From Halomonas sp. MCCC 1A13316 (GTDB taxonomy: Bacteria; Pseudomonadota; Gammaproteobacteria; Pseudomonadales; Halomonadaceae), in the NCBI RefSeq assembly GCF_014931605.1, contig NZ_CP053382.1, positions 2,356,001 to 2,420,000 on the forward strand: 64,000 bases of DNA. Reading direction: 5' to 3'. Positions 55,454 through 63,109 of this stretch are shown in pieces. The notes under the pieces are model-generated. The model searched no databases. It saw only the letters and a list, made by a program, of their open reading frames with translations, and had not been told where the DNA came from. A program made the translations under genes and the position numbers. Position 1 is the stretch's first letter. Each line of letters starts with the position of its first letter.

Positions 55454-56233
55454 ATGCCCGCGAACCTCGCCGAACTGCTCAACGCCGTGGAGCGCATCGC
55501 CCGGGAAGCCGGCGAGGCCATCATGCGAATCTATGCCCGGGACTTCACGGTGGAAGTGAAAAAAGACGACAGCCCCCTCACTGAGGCCGACAAGGCTGCC
55601 CATGACGTGATTGTTGCGGGGCTTAAGGCACTATCGGAAGCCATTCCGATCCTCTCCGAGGAGGACATCGAGGCCTTCTCGGGGCCGAACGGTGCGGGGC
55701 AGTACTGGCTGGTCGATCCCCTCGACGGCACCAAGGAGTTCATAAAGCGTAACGACGAGTTCACCGTCAATATCGCGCTGATCGAGCATGGCAAGCCGGT
55801 GCTGGGCGTGGTGGTAGCACCGGCGCTGAAGTGCACCTATCTGGCGGCGCGGGGCATCGGCGCGTTCAAGGTCGACGACAGCGCCGAGCGCACGCCGATC
55901 CATGCCGCCGGCAGGCCTGCAGCGGGTACCCGGTGGCGGGTGATGGGCAGCCGCTCACATACCAACCCCGACCTGGAGGCCTGGCTCGAGCCACTGGGGG
56001 ATTACGACCTGGTGCCGATGGGCAGCTCGCTGAAGTCCTGCCTGGTGGCGGAAGGCAGGGCCGATGTTTATCCTCGCCTCGGCCCCACTTGCCTATGGGA
56101 TACCGGCGCCGCCCAGGCAGTTGTCGAGCTGGCCGGTGGCCGAGTGGAAACACTGAACGGCGAGGCACTGAGCTACGCCACGCCCGAACGCTACCTCAAC
56201 CCGCATTTCGTGGTGTGGGGGCACACACCCTGA
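55454..56233 (+). CDS. cysQ: 3'(2'),5'-bisphosphate nucleotidase
   Basis: 259 aa. Hydrolyses PAP to AMP, protecting sulfate assimilation. Lithium-sensitive phosphatase motifs: ILSEEDIEAF, WLVDPLDGTKEF (DPxDGT) and LWDTGAAQAVVE (WDxAA). The ATG at 55454 has AAGGA at 8 nt; an upstream ATG at 55433 is less likely. Its last 28 bases belong to a direct repeat found again at 56973, bracketing a higBA module. Confidence 0.95.
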   Translation: MPANLAELLNAVERIAREAGEAIMRIYARDFTVEVKKDDSPLTEADKAAHDVIVAGLKALSEAIPILSEEDIEAFSGPNGAGQYWLVDPLDGTKEFIKRNDEFTVNIALIEHGKPVLGVVVAPALKCTYLAARGIGAFKVDDSAERTPIHAAGRPAAGTRWRVMGSRSHTNPDLEAWLEPLGDYDLVPMGSSLKSCLVAEGRADVYPRLGPTCLWDTGAAQAVVELAGGRVETLNGEALSYATPERYLNPHFVVWGHTP

Positions 56234-56240
56234 CACAACG
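56206..56240 (+). repeat. Direct repeat 1 at the 3' end of cysQ
   Basis: TTTCGTGGTGTGGG, then GGCACACACCCTGACAC. The partner is 56973-57008, with one inserted base and two changes. Confidence 0.85.
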
Positions 56241-56282
56241 ACCAACGGCTTCGACGGCCGCTCACCATTGCCTCACCTCGAA

Positions 56283-56588
56283 TCATGCACATTCGAGAGG
56301 TTGGGCCTTCTCGATGCGCTCGAGCCGCTTGACGTCATGCAATGCTTCCCACAGGTCCGCTTTTTGCTGCAAATTCAGCCAGAACGGGGGGGAATTACCG
56401 AAAACTCGAGCAAGCATCAGCGCAGTATCCACAGTTACGGCCCTTTTGTTTCGGCATAGCTCGTTCACAAGGCGGGGAGAGACCCCCATTTTCTCAGCCA
56501 GTTTGGTTTGGCTGAGGCGAAATGGCTCGAGAAACTCGTGAGTCAGCATCTCGCCGACAGTGGTAGGTTTGCGATTGATCTTGAACAT
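56283..56588 (-). CDS. higA: HigA-family antitoxin
   Basis: 101 aa Xre-type antitoxin: an HTH with LSQTKLAEKMGVSPRLVNEL, and the HigA-typical VGEMLTHEFLEPF and NSPPFWLNLQQKADLWEA. It binds the HigB toxin and represses the operon. The ATG at 56588 is chosen (AGG 8 nt upstream); an ATG at 56594 and a GTG at 56597 overlap the higB stop. Confidence 0.92.
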   Translation of the reverse strand: MFKINRKPTTVGEMLTHEFLEPFRLSQTKLAEKMGVSPRLVNELCRNKRAVTVDTALMLARVFGNSPPFWLNLQQKADLWEALHDVKRLERIEKAQPLECA

Positions 56589-56593
56589 CACCA

Positions 56594-56884
56594 TCACCTG
56601 TAGGTGTGAGAATCCAGATAAACGTTATGGGCCCTCTCCCCATCCCATTCGAATATGAGCCGATACTGTTTATAGACGCGAATCGAGCACTTCCCTTCCA
56701 ACCTGCCTTGCAGGTGCTCAAACCGGTTACCAGGTGGAACGCGAAGGTCGCTCTCATCCGCAGCGGCTTCGATGATGTCCAGCTTCCTTGTCAAGGCTGA
56801 TTCGATAGTGCTGGGTATCTCCCTATGGTCCCTTCCATCAACGAAAAAATCCTCAAGCCAAGCATCACGAAAATTGTTGATCAT
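56594..56884 (-). CDS. higB: HigB-family ribosome-dependent mRNA endonuclease toxin
   Basis: 96 aa, RelE/HigB fold; cuts mRNA on the ribosome. Seen: FRDAWLEDFFVDG, RFEHLQGRLEGKCSIRVYKQY and RLIFEWDGERAHNVYLDSHTYR with the basic and Tyr/His C-terminus. The toxin gene comes first, the usual order for higBA. The ATG at 56884 follows CAGGGATG. A longer frame to 56992 crosses the operator and is rejected. Confidence 0.92.
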   Translation of the reverse strand: MINNFRDAWLEDFFVDGRDHREIPSTIESALTRKLDIIEAAADESDLRVPPGNRFEHLQGRLEGKCSIRVYKQYRLIFEWDGERAHNVYLDSHTYR

Positions 56885-56907
56885 CCCTGCCCCCTTATTG
56901 ATTACGC

Positions 56908-56926
56908 TATACCGCCTAGCGGTATA
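56908..56926 (-). promoter_or_regulatory. Palindromic HigA operator candidate
   Basis: TATACCGCCTAGCGGTATA, 8-bp arms with a 3-nt centre, 24 nt before the higB start. It includes TATA elements that may form the -10 region, so repression by HigA is expected. Confidence 0.75.
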
Positions 56927-56972
56927 AATCAAGCCAGTCCGGGCCAGGAATTCTTGTCCGCCTGAAATCTTT

Positions 56973-57008
56973 TTTCGTGGTGTGGGAGGCACACACCCTG
57001 ACGCAGCG
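56973..57008 (+). repeat. Direct repeat 2, copy of the cysQ 3' end
   Basis: TTTCGTGGTGTGGGAGGCAC, then ACACCCTGACGCAGCG. It matches 56206-56240. Together they bracket the 0.73-kb higBA segment. Confidence 0.85.
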
Positions 57009-57118
57009 GATCAACTCTTGGGCGTCGGTTGGCTCAGTAGGCTATATACCTGCTACACCTACCTGCACAGGACAGATGCATAGGAAATGTCACAAAGCCC
57101 AGGGGCAGGGAGGACACA

Positions 57119-57643
57119 ATGCAGCGCCTGTACTTTCTGATACCCGACAAGGAGACCACGACCGACATCGTCAACGAGCTGAACATGATGGGATTGGCCA
57201 AGGACAACCTGCATGTGGTGGGCAAGGACTGGAAGCCCCTGGAAAAAGAAGGGGTACCGATCGCCACCCTGGTTCAGACGTCCGATGTCGTCAATGCCTC
57301 GAAGCGCGGCGCCATCGTTGGGGCCGTACTAGGCTTGGTGCTGGGCGTGATAGCGCACTACGTCCTGATCGATACGAACATCGTCTGGATGGCACTCGGC
57401 ATGGCCGTGTTCGGTGCCCTGTTCGGCGTATGGGCGGGCACCATGGTCGGCGTGTCGGTGAAGGACATCAAGGTCGACAAGTACGACAAGGCGATCAAGC
57501 GAGGCGCCATGCTGCTGATCATCGACATACCCGACGAACGGGAAGAGGCCTACCGGGAAGTCATCAAACGCCACCATCCCGAGGTCGTCATCGACAAGGT
57601 GAAACCCCAGGAGCGCAAGCAGCACGTGGGCGAGGGCCACTGA
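57119..57643 (+). CDS. DUF1269-like inner-membrane protein
   Basis: 174 aa. Soluble N-terminus (QRLYFLIPDKETTTDIVNEL), then two adjacent Gly-rich membrane helices (AIVGAVLGLVLGVIAHYVL and ALGMAVFGALFGVWAGT), then a soluble C-terminus with REEAYREVIKRHHPEV. It fits the DUF1269 group of membrane proteins of unknown function. AGGGAGG lies 5 nt before the ATG. Confidence 0.8.
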   Translation: MQRLYFLIPDKETTTDIVNELNMMGLAKDNLHVVGKDWKPLEKEGVPIATLVQTSDVVNASKRGAIVGAVLGLVLGVIAHYVLIDTNIVWMALGMAVFGALFGVWAGTMVGVSVKDIKVDKYDKAIKRGAMLLIIDIPDEREEAYREVIKRHHPEVVIDKVKPQERKQHVGEGH

Positions 57644-57835
57644 CTCGACCGGCCTGGCTGGGGGGTGAATGGGCTCGTTGCCATGCCAGCCCGTGTTGCT
57701 GAAGCGCGCCCTGCCGTAGCGCTATTGAATCGGTAGTGTGGTACAAATGGCCGCAGAGATACTCGCTTTGACTCGGCCAGTGCTGCCAATTACCCTTGAG
57801 AAGTAGGTTAAAGGAACTTAAATACCGACTGAACC

Positions 57836-58048
57836 ATGAAAAAGACGCTGATCAATCGACACAAGTACCCAGAGCTTGATCTGATCCTTTGGGATCGGGC
57901 CGAGGCATTCGTCGAGCCCGATGTCGCGTTTCATCTGTACGAAGAGCGCTGGCGCTTCGTTGACCAGGACCGTCTTGAGGAAGAAGAGCGAGAATTGATA
58001 CTCGAACTCATGAAAGCCTATGGCCACGGGCACATGCTGGTAGCATGA
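57836..58048 (+). CDS. Hypothetical protein upstream of an AbiEii-like gene
   Basis: 70 aa, charged, with no domain I recognise. It contains LDLILWDRAEAFVEPDVAF and a Glu-rich helix EEEERELILELMKAYG. It overlaps the next gene by 4 nt (ATGA), so the two are translated together, and it may be the partner or antitoxin of the nucleotidyltransferase. No strong RBS. Confidence 0.7.
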   Translation: MKKTLINRHKYPELDLILWDRAEAFVEPDVAFHLYEERWRFVDQDRLEEEERELILELMKAYGHGHMLVA

Positions 58049-58748
58049 CTTACCGCCGAGCGCACCACCGCGCCATTGACCAGCTACTCACGCATTTCGA
58101 TGCCGATTTTCTTTCAGCTAACAACATACTGTTTGGCGGCGGCACCAGGATCGCGCTAGAGCTGCATGAGTTCCGCGAATCCGTTGATATCGACCTGTTC
58201 TGGCCTACCGAGCGGCCAGATCAGCCATCACGTCGCGAAGCTTTGGCCCCCTCTTACTGCCAGGCCGAACTTTGACGCGGTTCAACGACCGAGAAATACG
58301 GGCGGATAGAGACGCCATTCGCGCTCTTCTTGAAGGCCCAGGCCATCCCATCAAGCTTGAAATCATTCATTTCGACAACGAAGCAATCAAACCTGACCCA
58401 CGTTCTCAACTCTTTCCCATCCCGATCGTTGGGAAGGAAGGCTGCTTTGCCACAAAGCTGACAGCCAATGCCGACCGTTACGTGAATCACAGCAAGGATA
58501 TTCTAGATCTGTGCATGATGCGGCGAGAATGGGGAGAGATTCCCGAAGCAGCATGGAAGATCGCCTGTGAGGAATATGGGGAAGGCGTCATTCTGCGTGG
58601 TTTAAGCTGTGCCCTCAGCCAAGTGGTAGCCAATCAGCACGCTGTACTCGAGCATGCGATGACATCTTTGCAGATGGAGCAGGCCTTAGCCGAAGAGCTG
58701 GTCGCCACGCAAGCGCCTGAATGGCTTGGCAAGCTCGGCTTGCACTAG
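58045..58748 (+). pseudogene. AbiEii/AbiGii-type nucleotidyltransferase, frameshifted
   Basis: Two frames join to one protein. The first (58045-58275) has NILFGGGTRIALELHEFRES and VDIDLFW, the catalytic GGT ... DID core. The second (from about 58250 to 58748) has REIRADRDAIRALLEG, IPIVGKEGCFATKLTANADR and KDILDLCMM, the C-terminal part of the family. Near 58243-58252 one base (probably a G in the run after GCTTTG) is missing. Either a real null mutation or a sequencing error. Intact relatives are toxins of type IV-like systems. Confidence 0.8.
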
Positions 58749-58805
58749 GCATGGGCCAAACCTCCACCTGCAAGCCTTACACTCGGTGGCTCCTCGGCTT
58801 TCGCC

Positions 58806-59600
58806 CTACTCCGCCGTCTCGCGCTTGCGCACCACGTCGATGGTTTTCTGCTGCCGTGTCCACTTGCCCTCGGGCTTGTCCACGTACTGGAAATATTCGT
58901 TGGTGAAATTGCCTTGGTTGCAGGCATAGCGATAGCTAATCGTCGGTACACCGTCGCGTGGCAGGACCCTGTTGAACACTCCCGGACCGGTCAGCTGAAA
59001 GACACCCTTCTCGGTCGTTTTCTCGATATTGGCCAGAATGGCCTTCGCGATGCTCACCATGTGGGGGTACTCGGGCCTGCTGGCGATGAAGTAATTGCTG
59101 ATGTCACCTTTCCGTGCGGTGACGAAGAGCGCTTCCAGCTTGGGCCTGACGATCCTCGCTAAAGGCCAAACGGCATGTGCGTCGATATCCATGTAGACAC
59201 CGCCATGCTTCTGCAGCACCAGCACCCGCCAGAAATCGGCCTGGGCCGCCCCCACCTGCAAGCGTGAATAGGCCTCGAAGATCTCCGGCGAGTAGTTCTC
59301 GCGAATGAACGCCGCCCGCGCCTCGGTGACCATGAAGCGATACTCGAACCCCGGCGCCATCAGGCGGTTGAACAGATAGTTCAGGTAGACCGGAAGTGTG
59401 ACCTTATCAGTGAAGTTGGTTTGCCAGAGGATGCGCGGCACCTTGGAAGGCCGGCTGGAGCGCCACCAAGGCGCCTCCCGCTCGGGGATAGTAAAGCGCT
59501 TGTGGGGGAAGACATAATGGAAACCATACGACGCCACCTTGGTGAGGTTTGCCAGCAGTTTCACGACTCTGGCAAAGGCCAGAACACCGATATTCTTCAC
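58806..59600 (-). CDS. GT32-like glycosyltransferase (Gly_transf_sug)
   Basis: 264 aa. DXD-type sugar-nucleotide site in GGVYMDIDAHAVWPL, preceded by GAAQADFWRVLVLQKH, the pattern of OCH1/capsule sugar-transferases. The N-terminus (KNIGVLAFARVVKLLANLTK) is weakly hydrophobic. Probably adds a sugar to a surface polysaccharide. It converges with the AbiEii-like gene and is divergent from the 59826 gene. Confidence 0.85.
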   Translation of the reverse strand: MKNIGVLAFARVVKLLANLTKVASYGFHYVFPHKRFTIPEREAPWWRSSRPSKVPRILWQTNFTDKVTLPVYLNYLFNRLMAPGFEYRFMVTEARAAFIRENYSPEIFEAYSRLQVGAAQADFWRVLVLQKHGGVYMDIDAHAVWPLARIVRPKLEALFVTARKGDISNYFIASRPEYPHMVSIAKAILANIEKTTEKGVFQLTGPGVFNRVLPRDGVPTISYRYACNQGNFTNEYFQYVDKPEGKWTRQQKTIDVVRKRETAE

Positions 59601-59825
59601 ACGCTTCCCCTTTTCGAAGGCTGTAATAGCCTAGCCCGGGCATGCCTCGCCTGGCTACCCAGCTACGACTCGATGCCGGCCATAGGGTTCCGAAGAGCTA
59701 CCCATTTCTTACTGCAGGTTCCACAAAACGCCTTGCGTAACCCCATCTCACTGCTATTCGCGACAGACTCGTAGGCCTTCGGTTAAAATAACGGGCGAAT
59801 GTTATGTTTTTCTTTCGAGACCGTA

Positions 59826-61172
59826 ATGGACAGCAACAATAACGCGTTGACCCACCGGGCCAACGCCGATGGCAGGGAGCTGGAAGCATTCATCGGTGGC
59901 TGCCTCGAAGAAGACATCACCACCTATAACGCCTTGGCAAGCGTTTGCTTGCCAAGGCTGCTTGGCGTGTCTGCTCGCTTTCTCGAACAGCCCAGTCACC
60001 GGGAAGCGGTATGTCGCGACACCCTGCTGATTGCCCGGCGCAACCTGAGTCAGCGCGACCGCAAGGTTTCGGCAAGTTGCTGGCTGTATGGCATCCTTGG
60101 CAGCCGGCTCTACAACCAGCTGCTGGCACTGCACGGCTCGTTGAGCGGCGTGATGGAACGTCTTGGCAGCCTGGCCACCCCCTACAGGGGAAAGCTTGAG
60201 ACCCCCACCGGACCGCGCCCGGCGCTGCTGAGCGGCGCGCCCCTGGTGTCGCTGGCCGACAAAGTGCCACCCGTTCCCCCTTCCCCTGCGCTGCTGAGCG
60301 ATTTACGCGAGAGCATTGAAGCGGAAATTGCCCATCGGCGAGCCCCGCTGACACCGACCGGCGAGCTGGTTTACCCACCGCTCTACGACCCGGCGCTACG
60401 CTACCGCATGCTCTGCTCTCGCACCGCTCACGTACTCAAGGAAGGCTTCAAACGCCACCTTGGACGACCGCTCGAGGAGTGGCTGTTCCGGCGCTGGCTC
60501 GACGGCAAAGCCGGCGGTGCCCTGCTTGAGCAGAACGGACTGCCACGCCGGAGCGTGGAGGCCTATCTCGACGAACGGCTCGATATCGCCATCGACCCTG
60601 AGGCGCTGGAATGCGGGCTCGATTTTCCCGTATCGTTTCCCAGCCGCAGCCAGCGACGCCGGATAGCCAATTTCTTCATCTGGTCCGGCGACTGGGATCA
60701 ATTGACCATGAACCTGGCCAACAGCCAGCGGCGGCGATTCATCCAGGACCTGTGGACCCAACGGCTCGACCTGACTGCCAGCGCCAGCTATGCCGAACTG
60801 ATGAGCAGGCTGGAGAAAGGGCTTCCACGGCGTCTACATCATCAGGGCATCCTGCTCGACTCCGAACGACGCATACTGGCCTACCTGTCACGCTATCTGC
60901 TCTACATGGAAGACATGAGCTGTTTCGGCTTCAAGTCCGACCTGGGCAAGGATCGGCTCGGTGTCGTCCTCGATCGGAATGGCAACATAATCAAGATCAA
61001 CAAAGGGTTGCATCGGCTGGCCATGGCCCGGGTCGTGGGGCTCAAGCGCGTTACGGTCCGGGTACGAGGCGTTCATCAACACTGGTGGGAAGCGCACAAG
61101 ACAGGCGCACGAGGACGCGAGGCAATGGAGAACGTCGCCATGTCGCTTCCGTCCCCTGCGCTCTATTACTGA
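59826..61172 (+). CDS. Unusual protein with sigma-like N-terminus and ParB-like C-terminus
   Basis: 448 aa, not recognised as a whole. Residues about 30-100 read like ECF sigma region 2: a long helix around ASVCLPRLLGVSARFL, then SASCWLYGILGSRLYNQL, close to the WLyrIarN-type motif. A middle helical part contains GGALLEQNGLPRRSVEAYLD, possibly an HTH. The end (GVVLDRNGNIIKINKGLHRL, then AMARVVGLKRVTVRVRGVH) resembles the ParB-like module seen in polysaccharide clusters. Start uncertain: ATG at 59826 or 59799. It lies among glycosyltransferase genes; function unknown. Confidence 0.7.
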   Translation: MDSNNNALTHRANADGRELEAFIGGCLEEDITTYNALASVCLPRLLGVSARFLEQPSHREAVCRDTLLIARRNLSQRDRKVSASCWLYGILGSRLYNQLLALHGSLSGVMERLGSLATPYRGKLETPTGPRPALLSGAPLVSLADKVPPVPPSPALLSDLRESIEAEIAHRRAPLTPTGELVYPPLYDPALRYRMLCSRTAHVLKEGFKRHLGRPLEEWLFRRWLDGKAGGALLEQNGLPRRSVEAYLDERLDIAIDPEALECGLDFPVSFPSRSQRRRIANFFIWSGDWDQLTMNLANSQRRRFIQDLWTQRLDLTASASYAELMSRLEKGLPRRLHHQGILLDSERRILAYLSRYLLYMEDMSCFGFKSDLGKDRLGVVLDRNGNIIKINKGLHRLAMARVVGLKRVTVRVRGVHQHWWEAHKTGARGREAMENVAMSLPSPALYY

Positions 61173-61273
61173 CAGCGCCCTGCCATAAGCTTGGGATGGA
61201 AGCAGACAGCGCTTTTAACGCCGTCTTCGCACTGTGGTAGCCTTGCGCCTACCAGCCTGCCTGAGGGATACAC

Positions 61274-62341
61274 GTGGCCCAGAAACGCTTCGCCTTCGTC
61301 ATCAAGGACCTTTATGGCGGTGGCGCGGAAAAATCGTTGCTCTACACGGCCGACCAATTGCGCCAGCGCGGCCATGCGGTGGTCGTCTTTACCCTGCGCG
61401 AACGGATCGAGCATCGCATCCCCGAAGGCCTCGAGATCATCAACCTGGGCGTCATCAACCCGCTCAACAAGGCGCTCACGACGGTACTCACCGAGAAATG
61501 GCAGGCCCGCCGGATTGCCAAGGCGCTCGCCGAATGGCAGCCGGACGTGACGATCTCCTGCGCCTGCGACAGAATCACCCGGCACCTCAGCGACCCCAAC
61601 CTCTACTTCTGGGTCAAGTCGGACATCTCGCAGAAATTCAGCGACCTTAGGAAGCTCCAACGCGCCTATGACAAGGCGCACCGCTTCTACGATGGACGCA
61701 AGGTCATCGCCGTCTCCCACGGCGTAAAGGAAACTCTCGAGAATGTCGTGGGGCTTCAGGCCGAAACGATCATCCCGATTTACAACCCCTACGAGCGCGA
61801 GCCTTTCCTGGCCCTGGCCGCAGAGCCCGCCGAGCTGCCCGAGAGCGACTACTTCATCTGTCTCGCCGCCATCGAGCCGCGCAAGCGCCACGACCGCCTG
61901 CTGCGCACCTATCAGCGCAGCGGCGTCAGCACGCCCTTGATTATCCTGGGCAAGGGCAAAGCCGAGCATGAAGCCAGTGTGAAGGCACAGATTCGGGAGC
62001 TCGGCCTCGAGGATCGGGTAACCATGGCGGGATACCACACCAACCCCTACCCCTGGATCGCCAATGCCAAAGCAGTCATTCTCACTTCGGATGCCGAAGG
62101 CCTGCCGCGGGTATTGATCGAGGCCCTCATGCTGCACGTCCCGGTAATCAGCACCGATTGCCCCAGCGGCCCCCGGGAGATACTGACCGGCGAGCTGAGT
62201 GACTTCCTCGTGGCACAGGAAGACGAAGCCGGCCTGGCCGAGGCAATCGCCCGCATGGATCGCGAGCCCGTCGCGGTAGACGAGCGCTATTACCAGAAAT
62301 TCCTGACGGAAAACGTCATACCCCAGTTCGAAGCGCTCTGA
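61274..62341 (+). CDS. GT4-family glycosyltransferase
   Basis: 355 aa, GT-B fold retaining glycosyltransferase. N-terminal IKDLYGGGAEKSLLYTADQL, and the donor-site segment SDAEGLPRVLIEALMLHVPV with the E-x7-E motif. The GTG start at 61274 has GAGGG upstream. Likely acts on lipopolysaccharide core or capsule, as the next gene is WaaP-like. A relative lies at 63036-64000. Confidence 0.9.
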   Translation: MAQKRFAFVIKDLYGGGAEKSLLYTADQLRQRGHAVVVFTLRERIEHRIPEGLEIINLGVINPLNKALTTVLTEKWQARRIAKALAEWQPDVTISCACDRITRHLSDPNLYFWVKSDISQKFSDLRKLQRAYDKAHRFYDGRKVIAVSHGVKETLENVVGLQAETIIPIYNPYEREPFLALAAEPAELPESDYFICLAAIEPRKRHDRLLRTYQRSGVSTPLIILGKGKAEHEASVKAQIRELGLEDRVTMAGYHTNPYPWIANAKAVILTSDAEGLPRVLIEALMLHVPVISTDCPSGPREILTGELSDFLVAQEDEAGLAEAIARMDREPVAVDERYYQKFLTENVIPQFEAL

Positions 62342-62353
62342 GCCTGCCGACAC

Positions 62354-63109
62354 ATGAAACTGCTCGACATACCGTTCAACGATCGCCGCCGACGCTATCT
62401 CGTCTTTCACGCCAACGACCTGCCCGAGCGGCTGTCGCTTGCCAGCACCGCAACGACCCAGGAATTCGAGGCCATCGGCAGCAGTCGGTTCTTCCTTTCA
62501 CGCGACGGCCACCTGCTGGCCAAAGTGGTGCCGGACAAGTTTCGCAAGCGCCAAGCGCCGATGAAGTGGCTGCTGCGCGACTACCTGGAGAAGCGGTGGC
62601 TGGGACAGTGCGCCGCACGCAAGGAGTTCCGCAGCCTGCGGATACTACGCCGCGCCGGCCTGGCCACGCCCCGCTGCCATGGCTGGGGCATCTCGCTCAA
62701 CCCCGGCAATCGAAACGGCTCGCTGCTGCTCATGGAGCGAGTCTCTCACGCCCGCCCCGGGGGCGAAGTCTTCGATGCCATGAGCGAGGCCGAGCGCATT
62801 GCCTTCCTTGAGCGCTTCTGCGCCGAGGTAGCCCAGCTCGCCCGCTTCGGCTACGTACACCGCGACCTGCACTACAACAACCTGCTCATCAGCGCCGAGG
62901 GAAAATTGCTGTGGATCGATACCCACGTGCGGCGATTACCAACGAAAAGCGCCGACCAATGGCTGGCGCTTGAGAATTCATTGACGGTGAACAAGCTTCG
63001 GGGGGAGCGCTACAGGAGCTACGCGGAACAATACCTCAGGGCTTACTTCCCCCACACTCCGAGCCGCTGCCCTCCATCAACATCAGTTGAACATACTGAT
63101 CGGCGATAG
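62354..63109 (+). CDS. WaaP/Kdo-kinase-like lipopolysaccharide kinase
   Basis: 251 aa. Kinase signs: LAKVVPDKFRKRQ (possible ATP Lys), FGYVHRDLHYNNLL (catalytic loop with Asp and Asn) and LLWIDTHVRRLP (metal Asp). Family members phosphorylate Kdo or heptose in LPS. It starts 12 nt after the GT4 gene. The last 24 or so residues lie opposite the end of the convergent GT4 gene (74-nt overlap), so the true end may have drifted. Confidence 0.85.
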   Translation: MKLLDIPFNDRRRRYLVFHANDLPERLSLASTATTQEFEAIGSSRFFLSRDGHLLAKVVPDKFRKRQAPMKWLLRDYLEKRWLGQCAARKEFRSLRILRRAGLATPRCHGWGISLNPGNRNGSLLLMERVSHARPGGEVFDAMSEAERIAFLERFCAEVAQLARFGYVHRDLHYNNLLISAEGKLLWIDTHVRRLPTKSADQWLALENSLTVNKLRGERYRSYAEQYLRAYFPHTPSRCPPSTSVEHTDRR

